IMG/VR virus record: IMGVR_UViG_3300028823_000325
Span: 1-39,415 of that record
Direction: 5' to 3' (one strand)
DNA from: a virus
Length of the DNA: 39,415 bases
Part shown: one piece after another, positions 24,965-30,859 of the stretch
How positions within the stretch are numbered: the first letter of the stretch is position 1
Layout of the letters: each line of letters begins with the position of its first letter
The notes under the pieces: model-generated
Told to the model about the DNA's origin: nothing
Database searches by the model: none
What the model saw: the letters and a program-made list of their open reading frames with translations, nothing else
Program-made: the position numbers and the translations under genes

Positions 24965-25386
24965 TGAAAGTTCTTTTATTTAATGTAGGAAGGAATTTAA
25001 ATAGGGCTTATCGTACTTGTTTTTCATTTGGAATAAATGAATTATATCTGATAGGAAAAAGTGATGATAAAAGTATTATATGGGAGAAAAGAGGAAATTT
25101 ATATTCTGCTAAAGATAGAGTAAAAATAAAATATTATGATTCTTTAGATAATTTAAATATGGATAATACTGTTGCTTTTGAAAATTATTATACTAATTCT
25201 ATTTTTAATTTGGATTGGAATGGAATTGATTCTATTCTTATTGGAGGGGAAAGTACCGGATTGCCAAGAAAATTAAATGTGAAAGAGAAAGTATGTATTC
25301 TTACAGTAAATAAATTCTGTTTGACTGTAGAAGCTTCATTGGCTATAATTTTATATGAATGGAGTAGATATGTTAATAGAATGTGA
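24964..25386 (+). CDS. SPOUT (TrmH/SpoU-like) RNA methyltransferase
   Basis: A 140-residue protein with the three SpoU motifs: motif 1 NLNRAYRTCFSFGINELYLI (about 11-30), motif 2 ILIGGESTGLP (91-101) and motif 3 LTVEASLAIILYEW (120-133). These build the trefoil knot that binds S-adenosylmethionine in 2'-O-ribose methyltransferases of tRNA or rRNA. Only the catalytic knot is present, with no extra RNA-binding domain. It is joined to csf3 by a TGATG junction and overlaps cysH by 17 bases, so it is expressed with the CRISPR-like genes. Target unknown; a guide RNA or a host tRNA are both conceivable. Confidence 0.8.
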   Translation: MKVLLFNVGRNLNRAYRTCFSFGINELYLIGKSDDKSIIWEKRGNLYSAKDRVKIKYYDSLDNLNMDNTVAFENYYTNSIFNLDWNGIDSILIGGESTGLPRKLNVKEKVCILTVNKFCLTVEASLAIILYEWSRYVNRM

Positions 25387-26095
25387 AAGACATACAGGAA
25401 AAGACCTTTCTTTATTTTATGAAATGTTTGAAGCAGATAAAATAAATTTTAATTTATTAAAAGTTATGAATAAGGAAAGGAAGGCCATTGAAATAATAAA
25501 AGAATTTTATAATCAACATAATGGAAAAATATATTGTGCTGTATCATGGGGAAAAGATAGTGTAGTTACTGCTGATTTATGTATAAAAACAAAATTAAAT
25601 ATTCCTTTAATTTGGATAAAAGTAAAACCTATATTTAATCCATATTGTGAATTAGTAAGAGATTTATTTTTACTAAATGATATACAATATAAAGAATATG
25701 AAATAAAGTGTCTTATTGATAATAATAACAATGTCCATGCTAAAGGAACACTGGAAAAAGGATTTAATAAGGCTGTTGATGAATTTGGAGAGAATTATAT
25801 TACTGGTATTAGATCAGAAGAATCTGCAATAAGAACTTTGCGAAGTAAAGTATATGGAACAACCAGTATAAAAACTTGTGCCCCTATAAATTATTGGAAA
25901 TATGAAGATATTTTTGCTTATCTTGCTTATTATAATTTGCCTATTCATCCTAATTATGCTATGTTGGGTGATGGAAGATATAATAGAAAAAATATCAGAG
26001 TCGCTTCTTTGGGAGGAAAAAGGGGAAGAGAAAGAGGAAGATATGAGTGGGAAAAAGAATACTATTCTGATTATATTAGATTATGGGAGGAGTAA
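25370..26095 (+). CDS. cysH: CysH-like PP-loop ATPase (type IV-B accessory)
   Basis: A 241-residue member of the PAPS reductase / adenine nucleotide alpha-hydrolase superfamily. AVSWGKDSVVTADL (about 57-70) is the PP-loop (S.GKDS), GIRSEESAIRTLRS (about 144-157) the conserved GiR..ES..R motif, then CAPINYWKYEDIFAYLAYYN and LPIHPNYAMLGDGR. The catalytic C-terminal cysteine of true PAPS reductases is not seen, so sulfate assimilation is unlikely. cysH-like genes are the defining neighbour of type IV-B CRISPR loci. ATG 25370 (GGAGTAGAT upstream) is preferred over ATG 25355. Confidence 0.87.
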   Translation: MLIECERHTGKDLSLFYEMFEADKINFNLLKVMNKERKAIEIIKEFYNQHNGKIYCAVSWGKDSVVTADLCIKTKLNIPLIWIKVKPIFNPYCELVRDLFLLNDIQYKEYEIKCLIDNNNNVHAKGTLEKGFNKAVDEFGENYITGIRSEESAIRTLRSKVYGTTSIKTCAPINYWKYEDIFAYLAYYNLPIHPNYAMLGDGRYNRKNIRVASLGGKRGRERGRYEWEKEYYSDYIRLWEE

Positions 26096-26928
26096 TGAAA
26101 AGAATAGCAAGAGTTTTTCCAAGGAAAACAAAAGCAACTCCTGAAGATACATTATCTTTTGTTGGGAATCCTTTATTATTCATGCCTGAATTTGATGAAA
26201 TACATATATCTGTTACTTTTACATATGATATAGAAAGAGCTGAAAAATTATATAAACAGTGGAAAAATTATGCTCCAGTTAATATAGGTGGAGTAGCCTT
26301 AGGAATGGAAGGAAAAGAATTTATTCCTGGAATGTATATAAAAAAAGGATATGTAATTACAAGTAGAGGTTGTCGTAATCGTTGTTGGTTTTGTTCTGTA
26401 TGGAAAAGAGAAGGAGATATAAAAGAATTACAAATAAAAGAAGGAATTAATATCCTTGATGATAATTTATTGGCTTGTTCTGATGAGCATATTAAAAGAG
26501 TATTTACTATGCTTAAAAAACAAAAAGGAAGAAAAGAATTTACTGGTGGATTAGAAGCAGCCTTATTAAAAGAATGGCATGTAATAGAATTAAAAGAAAT
26601 TAAACCTTATCAAATATTTTTTGCTTATGATACTCCAAATGATAGAGAACCATTATTTGAAGCTGGCAAACTTTTAAAAAAATATGATTTTACTTATTCG
26701 CATATGCGTTGTTATTGTCTTATTGGTTATAAAACTGATACTTTTAAAAAAGCGGAAAAAAGATTATTAGATTGTATAAATGCTGGTTTTATTCCAATGG
26801 CCATGCTTTATGTTAATGAAAAAGGAGAATATAATAAAAGTTGGAAAAAATTTCAGAGAGACTGGGTAAGACCAGCAATTATAAAAAGTAGATTAAAAAA
26901 GAAAGAGAAGGAAAGGAGTTATTTTTAA
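26095..26928 (+). CDS. Radical-SAM protein, cargo-operon partner
   Basis: A 277-residue protein. RGCRNRCWFCSVWKREG (about 91-107) carries CxxxCxxC for a 4Fe-4S cluster. The N-terminal 85 residues (DEIHISVTFTYDIERAEKLY ... VNIGGVALG) resemble the Rossmann-like domain preceding many radical-SAM cores. EFTGGLEAALL and AYDTPNDREP would fit later TIM-barrel strands. The substrate cannot be deduced. Its ATG overlaps the cysH stop with GGAGGAGTA just upstream, tying it to that gene. With 9229 it is the second radical-SAM-type gene in the window. Confidence 0.8.
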   Translation: MKRIARVFPRKTKATPEDTLSFVGNPLLFMPEFDEIHISVTFTYDIERAEKLYKQWKNYAPVNIGGVALGMEGKEFIPGMYIKKGYVITSRGCRNRCWFCSVWKREGDIKELQIKEGINILDDNLLACSDEHIKRVFTMLKKQKGRKEFTGGLEAALLKEWHVIELKEIKPYQIFFAYDTPNDREPLFEAGKLLKKYDFTYSHMRCYCLIGYKTDTFKKAEKRLLDCINAGFIPMAMLYVNEKGEYNKSWKKFQRDWVRPAIIKSRLKKKEKERSYF

Positions 26929-26933
26929 TACAA

Positions 26934-27167
26934 ATGAAATGTAACTGCCGGGAATGGAAAATAATTGAAGATGCAGGACTTCCTCAGAGAAGTGGGAAAT
27001 ATGGGATTCTTTATCGATATAAAGGGGGGAAAAAACAAGTATATACTATGCTTGCCAGTTATATTACTAATACCCAGACTTGGGTAGAAATGGCTTTGAT
27101 AGTAGGGAAAATTGAAATACTTGCCTGGTGTGAATTTCCTGCAATTCCGGGTAGATATTTAATTTAA
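26934..27167 (+). CDS. Hypothetical protein, 77 aa
   Basis: A 77-residue protein opening MKCNCREWKII and ending IEILAWCEFPAIPGRYLI. The 'W..fP.iP' ending recalls the DUF551-like close 'W.PLPepP'. No clear ribosome site adjoins ATG (AAGGAG is 18 bases upstream), so the start is uncertain. Function unknown. Confidence 0.5.
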   Translation: MKCNCREWKIIEDAGLPQRSGKYGILYRYKGGKKQVYTMLASYITNTQTWVEMALIVGKIEILAWCEFPAIPGRYLI

Positions 27168-27178
27168 GGGAGAATGAA

Positions 27179-27376
27179 ATGGCTGATAGTATAGAAAGAT
27201 TCAATATTTTATTTAGAAAATTAGTAGAAGATAGAATAGATTCCGTATTATATTTAATAAATGTAATAAATAATCTTTTTCTTAATGTTGGATTAACTTC
27301 TTTAACTAAAAGGGAAAAAATTATTATTACATTATTAAGTGAATATATTCTATTAAAAGAGAAAAATAATGGCTAA
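27179..27376 (+). CDS. Hypothetical helical protein, 65 aa
   Basis: A 65-residue helical protein, unrecognised. AAGGGAGAATGAA precedes ATG, and its end overlaps the minor head gene by 8 bases. Confidence 0.5.
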   Translation: MADSIERFNILFRKLVEDRIDSVLYLINVINNLFLNVGLTSLTKREKIIITLLSEYILLKEKNNG

Positions 27377-28400
27377 TGAATTTGCATTTGGTTTTAAAAA
27401 ATTACTCAAATATAATCGCAGAACAATGACTAAAACTGCCAGAGCAAAAACCAGAAATAATCCTAAGAAGATAAAATGGTTATATCCATATTCCTCTGAA
27501 GTACAATATCAGAGAATGATTCAGGAAAAATTAGGGAAGGAACTTAAACAGATAGTTGATAGAACTATTGACTTCAATCTTTCCCGGTGGATTGAGGAAA
27601 AGAAGAGGCTTGATGATTATGTTGATGATTTAAACCAGCTTGTAATCAAACAACAGGAAAAAATGAGAGAACTTTTTGGAGAATCAACAGAACTACCAGA
27701 GAAATCTGCAATGTGGAATTATGTTGCTGAGTCGGCAAATAGCACTTTTGAGTTCAACACGAAGCAATGGTATAAGATAACCAGGGGAATGCTGGGTTTC
27801 GATTTTATTACAGATGTTCCCTGGTGGAGTCAGGAGCGGAATGCCTGGGTATCTCAAAATTATAATCTTGTTAAAGAATTAGGTGAAAGCTACATAAATC
27901 GGGTTAATGTGATAGCCAATCAGGGATTGCAGGAAGGCAAGACAGAGGCGGAAATAAAAAAGGAAGTGCAAGATATTTACAGAAAGATTTTCGGCCCCAG
28001 GCTTGACAAGCGGATGTCCAGGGCAGAATTTCTTGTCCGAAATGAGATAGGCCGGTTGAACGGATTGCTAACAAGAAAGCGATTTCTTTCTGCCGGATTA
28101 TACTTTTACATCTGGAATACTGCGAACGATGAAAGGGTAAGAGGAAGGCCAAAGGGCAGGTATCCTTTCGCAATCCCTTCCCATTGGGAGATGCAGGGAA
28201 AGATATGCCGATGGGATAATGATACTGTCTATGCGGAAGAAAATTCCAGGGATGAGAAAGGGGAATTGATTTGGAAAGAGCGTACTTATAAAATGCCGAA
28301 AATAATACCAGGGCAGGATTGGCTTTGCCGGTGTACTGCCTTGATTTACTGGAAAGAGATTTTAAAAGAAACTGATAAGGAGATAGAAGAGAATGGATAA
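27369..28400 (+). CDS. Minor head / head morphogenesis protein (Mu gpF, SPP1 gp7 type)
   Basis: A 343-residue protein. The C-terminal half carries the family pattern: ARAEFLVRNEIGRLNGLLTRK... then YIWNTANDERVRGRPKGRYP, and a C-terminal DWLCRCT preceded by PG. This is the 'w.t..DeRVR..H...pg....CRC' signature of Mu F/SPP1 gp7 proteins, which bind the portal and a few copies of which enter the head. Its codon use is GC-richer than the cargo genes just upstream, supporting their separate origin. Confidence 0.83.
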   Translation: MANEFAFGFKKLLKYNRRTMTKTARAKTRNNPKKIKWLYPYSSEVQYQRMIQEKLGKELKQIVDRTIDFNLSRWIEEKKRLDDYVDDLNQLVIKQQEKMRELFGESTELPEKSAMWNYVAESANSTFEFNTKQWYKITRGMLGFDFITDVPWWSQERNAWVSQNYNLVKELGESYINRVNVIANQGLQEGKTEAEIKKEVQDIYRKIFGPRLDKRMSRAEFLVRNEIGRLNGLLTRKRFLSAGLYFYIWNTANDERVRGRPKGRYPFAIPSHWEMQGKICRWDNDTVYAEENSRDEKGELIWKERTYKMPKIIPGQDWLCRCTALIYWKEILKETDKEIEENG

Positions 28401-28590
28401 GGAAGATATACCGGAAGAGGTGCTTGAATATATAAAAAAGGAAACTGAAAGAATAGGATATGGTAAGGTAGTGGTGGAAATTAATAAAAGACTTAATTTT
28501 ATTGATGTCATATCGGAACGTAGGAAACGCTTTTCCAAAGAAGAAAAAAATAACCCGGAGGGAATGACTCCAGGATTACGAGATGGATAA
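28393..28590 (+). CDS. Hypothetical protein, 65 aa
   Basis: A 65-residue charged protein starting inside the end of the minor head gene with AAGGAGATAGAAGAG upstream. It is the last rightward gene before the leftward island. Overlap with a possible leftward membrane-peptide gene (28508-28699) means one of the two may be spurious; this one has the better ribosome site. Confidence 0.5.
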   Translation: MDKEDIPEEVLEYIKKETERIGYGKVVVEINKRLNFIDVISERRKRFSKEEKNNPEGMTPGLRDG

Positions 28591-28699
28591 TTATATACCA
28601 ATAATCTAATGACGACAATGGAATTAAAATCCCAATAATAAAACCCACAATTACTGCACTTAAATAAAAATTAATAATTTTTTTCATTACTTTTTTCAT
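28508..28699 (-). CDS. Possible small membrane protein, 63 aa
   Basis: Reading leftward, ATG at 28699 lies inside the 3' end of ssb and opens a peptide with a basic N-terminus (MKKVMKK) and two hydrophobic stretches (FYLSAVIVGFIIGILIPL and YWYIIIHLVILE). It could close the leftward operon, but it overlaps 28393-28590 on the other strand. Confidence 0.3.
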   Translation of the reverse strand: MKKVMKKIINFYLSAVIVGFIIGILIPLSSLDYWYIIIHLVILESFPPGYFFLLWKSVSYVPI

Positions 28700-29033
28700 C
28701 TTTCTTATATTTAGGTTTAAACTCCACATTATCAGCAACCACATAAACCCGTGACTTTCCTGTTCCGTCTGCATCTTTCCATCTATCCTGTTTTAACCTG
28801 CCAATTATCCGAACACCACTGCCTTTTTTAAGATATTCCGCGCATACCTCGGCAAGCCGCGCCCATGTGGTTATGTTGAAAAATGATATTTCTTTTTGGT
28901 ACTCATTATCCTGTTTAAAAAAACGTTTCGATGCGATTGTAAAATTACATAACTGTATGCCTTTTTGTGTATGTGTTAATTTTGGATCGGCCGTTAGGTT
29001 TCCCTCAAGTAAAATTGAATTTAGACTGTTCAT
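28671..29033 (-). CDS. ssb: Single-stranded DNA-binding protein SSB
   Basis: A 120-residue OB-fold SSB. MNSLNSILLEGNLTADPKLT, FTIASKRFFKQ, EISFFNITTWARLAEVCAEY and GSGVRIIGRLKQDRW appear in the standard order, followed by VVADNVEFKP. The MNSLNSILLEGNL start and KEISFF..TWA.LAE.CAEYLKKG.GVR..GRLKQDRW pattern are those of spirochaete SSBs. The usual acidic DDDIPF tip that recruits host partners is absent. AAGGAGAACTTT precedes ATG. It is GC-richer than flanking phage genes and transcribed against them, suggesting acquisition from a bacterium. Confidence 0.93.
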   Translation of the reverse strand: MNSLNSILLEGNLTADPKLTHTQKGIQLCNFTIASKRFFKQDNEYQKEISFFNITTWARLAEVCAEYLKKGSGVRIIGRLKQDRWKDADGTGKSRVYVVADNVEFKPKYKKDEKSNEKNY

Positions 29034-29089
29034 AAAGTTCTCCTTATAATTTTGGTGTTCTGTATAGTTCCCCTCCCTGAGTTGCTATA

Positions 29090-29392
29090 TCAATCAGGGA
29101 TTTCGCTATCATCCAGCATTCCAGTGTTATAAGCACTAATATTATCAATACCTATCATCTCCACGAATTTTATAGCTTTTTCCCATATTTCCCTATCTTC
29201 CCAATCGTCGATAATAGAGTTAATAATATCCCAGTTTATAGCGGGCGTGATTAGGCTAAAAAATAATACTTTTCTTAGATCAGGCGCATTATTCATTATT
29301 GTTTCATATGCTGCTTGTTCTCTTGTTTTAATTTTGTAGTTCAGTTCTATTATTCTTTTTTTTTTATTCTTTCGTGTTACAATTGCTTTCAT
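29090..29392 (-). CDS. Hypothetical protein, 100 aa, downstream of a ribozyme motif
   Basis: A 100-residue protein with a basic N-terminus (MKAIVTRKNKKKR) and an acidic C-terminal half (INSIIDDWEDREIWEKAIKF, MLDDSEIPD). Family unknown. Its ribosome site AGGAGGA is paired in stem III of the hammerhead motif at 29397-29478, so translation may depend on ribozyme folding or cleavage. Confidence 0.6.
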   Translation of the reverse strand: MKAIVTRKNKKKRIIELNYKIKTREQAAYETIMNNAPDLRKVLFFSLITPAINWDIINSIIDDWEDREIWEKAIKFVEMIGIDNISAYNTGMLDDSEIPD

Positions 29393-29396
29393 AAAA

Positions 29397-29478
29397 TCCT
29401 CCTGGTTTCGGCCTTGCCTTAGACCCGCTGGCGTTTCCGCTCATCAGTACCCCGGCATCAGGGGTAGACCCGGAGGAG
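29397..29478 (-). ncRNA. Hammerhead ribozyme motif (type III), variant with insertion
   Basis: Read on the - strand: GGAGTCCTC-complement strand CTCCTCCGG, cleavage triplet GTC (cut between 29467 and 29466), stem I TACCCC/GGGGTA (29466-29461 with 29453-29448), CTGATGA core (29447-29441), stem II GGTCT/AGGCC with loop AAGGCA (29425-29410), GAAA core (29409-29406), then CCAGGAGGA. Stem III pairs CC-A-GGAGGA with TCCTCC-G-GG, covering the Shine-Dalgarno of 29090-29392. Every core base is present, but 15 extra bases (29440-29426, able to form GCG-GAAA-CGC) sit between CTGATGA and stem II. Activity may be reduced or switchable. Confidence 0.7.
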
Positions 29479-29485
29479 TCCGAGA

Positions 29486-29728
29486 TTAATTGCTTTTCAT
29501 TATTTTTACTAAATCTATAAAAAAGTAATAAAGCATATCGGCTATTGTTATTTCAGTGCTTGTTGCTTCAAACATTTGCCATCTGATTGCTTTATGATTA
29601 TCCCCTGTAAAATTATCAGAAATATATTTAGCTGCTTGAGCGGGTGTTCTATTTCTCATGGCTTTATAATATATTTTTTCACATATCTGTTTATTTCTTT
29701 TATTTAATGTTCCAAAATTATAATCCAT
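29486..29728 (-). CDS. Hypothetical protein, 80 aa, downstream of a ribozyme motif
   Basis: An 80-residue basic protein (GTLNKRNKQICEKIYYKAMR ... AAKYISDNFTGDN), helical, unknown family. ATG 29728 is chosen because AAGGAGGGTGATT places it at the right distance; a GTG two codons earlier would overlap the ribosome site. That site lies in the hammerhead motif at 29734-29801. Confidence 0.6.
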   Translation of the reverse strand: MDYNFGTLNKRNKQICEKIYYKAMRNRTPAQAAKYISDNFTGDNHKAIRWQMFEATSTEITIADMLYYFFIDLVKIMKSN

Positions 29729-29733
29729 AATCA

Positions 29734-29801
29734 CCCTCCTTAAGTTTCGGCCTGCCTTGACCTCATCAGTACCCCGGCTTCAGGGGTAGACCCGGAGGAG
29801 T
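29734..29801 (-). ncRNA. Hammerhead ribozyme (type III), canonical core
   Basis: Read on the - strand: CTCCTCCGG, cleavage triplet GTC (29791-29789; cut before 29788), stem I TACCCC/GGGGTA with 7-base loop (29788-29770), CTGATGA (29769-29763), stem II GGTC/GGCC with loop AAGGCA (29762-29749), GAAA (29748-29745), then CTTAAGGAGGG. All invariant hammerhead bases are present in the right order and spacing. Stem III pairs C-T-T with GGG and GGAGG with CCTCC (two unpaired A), so its 3' strand is the Shine-Dalgarno of 29486-29728. A 43-base block is shared with the copy at 29397, with a single mismatch. Confidence 0.88.
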
Positions 29802-29806
29802 CCGGG

Positions 29807-30001
29807 TTATTTCATCATAGTTGCAAAAATAATATTTTTCTGATAAAACATAGCTACTGGAACTCTTAAAATATTCCATTCATCTTGATTCATTTCTTTT
29901 ATTATTTCAGCTCCTATTTTATCAAAAAATATTGTCTCGTCTGTTATTTTCACAACATGCTCTGCAAGTTTTTTCGCTAAACTAATAATCATATTTTCCA
30001 T
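29807..30001 (-). CDS. Hypothetical protein, 64 aa
   Basis: A 64-residue protein (MENMIISLAKKLAEHVVKI ... GAEIIKEMNQDEWNILRVPV), helical, unknown. First gene of the leftward operon. AAGGAGGATGATT precedes ATG 30001; an ATG two codons upstream is closer to the ribosome site than normal. The leader (30002-30042) has a CGGC/GCCG hairpin before the ribosome site that loosely resembles the 3' half of the hammerhead motifs. Confidence 0.55.
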   Translation of the reverse strand: MENMIISLAKKLAEHVVKITDETIFFDKIGAEIIKEMNQDEWNILRVPVAMFYQKNIIFATMMK

Positions 30002-30049
30002 AATCATCCTCCTTGTAGATTCCGGCTTTTCTTGCCGTTATCTATTAAT

Positions 30050-30078
30050 AATGTAGCACTATTATTTTAAAAAGTCAA
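30050..30078 (-). promoter_or_regulatory. Promoter of the leftward ribozyme/ssb operon
   Basis: On the - strand TTGACT (30078-30073), 17 bases, TACATT (30055-30050), with TGC directly before the -10 (extended -10 form). Transcription would begin near 30043 and run through three small genes, both hammerheads and ssb. Confidence 0.65.
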
Positions 30079-30128
30079 GGAGTTTTTAAAGAAAAATACA
30101 AAAAAACGAAGAAATTTTTACTTTTTTC

Positions 30129-30157
30129 TTTACTTTTTTTTCTGCTTATGCTATTAT
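30129..30157 (+). promoter_or_regulatory. Rightward promoter for the head-tail genes
   Basis: TTTACT (30129-30134), 17-base spacer, TATTAT (30152-30157), with TGC before the -10 (extended -10). It is back-to-back with the leftward promoter 50 bases away, making 30002-30307 a divergent control region. Confidence 0.6.
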
Positions 30158-30160
30158 TTA

Positions 30161-30267
30161 TAGAAATAGGGATAGTTTATCCCGTATATTTCTATTTTAT
30201 TTAGATTTACATTAAAACCGACCGAAGAACGGACGTTTTATAACGATTGTTTTAGGTCGGTTTTTTT
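30161..30267 (+). ncRNA. Structured leader or small RNA ending in a terminator-like hairpin
   Basis: Begins at the predicted start site. A 5' stem pairs TAGAAATA-GGGATA (30161-30174) with TATCCC (30178-30183) and TATTTCTA (30187-30194). A second stem pairs AAAACCGACC (30214-30223) with GGTCGGTTTT (30255-30264) and runs into seven T. The promoter, 5' hairpin and intrinsic-terminator shape suggest a roughly 105-base RNA or an attenuator 40 bases before the first structural gene. No open frame is present. Confidence 0.5.
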
Positions 30268-30307
30268 GTTTTTGGGTCACTATATTATTCTATTAGGAGA
30301 AAAATCA

Positions 30308-30646
30308 ATGGAAGTAATAAAGATACCCAAACCGAAACAGGATGTAAACCAGGTAGGTGGAATATGGACAATTGATATTTCTATTCCAACAGAAACAATA
30401 AGTGCTGCTTATTTATTACCAATTAATCCAATTTTTGCTATTGGATTAGAATGGGATGGAGTAGGGTTAAATCCTGCAATTGAATTCACTTTTGGAAGTG
30501 AAGAAGAAATTATAGCGGATACAGCAGTATGGACTGTCTGGAATAAGACAGCAATTATAAATCTTGCAATAACAGCAATAAGATTTGAAAATAAATCATT
30601 ATCAACTGTTGCTACAGCGAAAATTATTGTAAAAGGAAATGTATAA
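30308..30646 (+). CDS. Hypothetical structural-module protein, 112 aa
   Basis: A 112-residue beta-rich protein (GGIWTIDISIPTETISAAYL ... IEFTFGSEEEIIADTAVWTV) with no Cys. Hydrophobic alternating strands fit an immunoglobulin- or jelly-roll-like virion decoration, but no family is recognised. Start ATG 30308 is supported by AGGAGAAAAATC; an in-frame ATG at 30266 has none. It is translated in a row with the next two genes. Confidence 0.55.
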   Translation: MEVIKIPKPKQDVNQVGGIWTIDISIPTETISAAYLLPINPIFAIGLEWDGVGLNPAIEFTFGSEEEIIADTAVWTVWNKTAIINLAITAIRFENKSLSTVATAKIIVKGNV

Positions 30647-30849
30647 TGAAAAAAGATAATACAGGAATTGATTATAATAAACCTCATATAGAGAATGCAG
30701 ATCCTACAGCAGATAATGATGCTATTGATACAGCCGGAACCGGACGTGCTTTTTTCCCGGCAAATATATGGATAAGACAAGATCAAAATCAAGCTTGGAT
30801 GTGTTTAAATAATGAAATAGGCGCTGCCGTGTGGGAAGAAATATCATAA
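30646..30849 (+). CDS. Small virion-associated protein, 67 aa
   Basis: A 67-residue protein. The C-terminal part NIWIRQDQNQAWMCLNNEIGAAVWEEI matches a short motif common in phage structural proteins: 'GdiWid..t...y.C.d.t.GaAvW..i'. It often sits near fibre or decoration genes. ATG overlaps the preceding stop. Confidence 0.55.
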   Translation: MKKDNTGIDYNKPHIENADPTADNDAIDTAGTGRAFFPANIWIRQDQNQAWMCLNNEIGAAVWEEIS

Positions 30850-30859
30850 AGGAGTTAAT

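Noticed and set aside
25370-26095. DndC of a phosphorothioate DNA modification system
   Set aside because: No dndB, dndD or dndE neighbours; the csf genes alongside fit the type IV-B cysH context better.
30409-30792. 127-codon - strand ORF opposite the first structural genes
   Set aside because: Shadow of two well-packed + strand genes; Cys/Ile-rich antisense composition.
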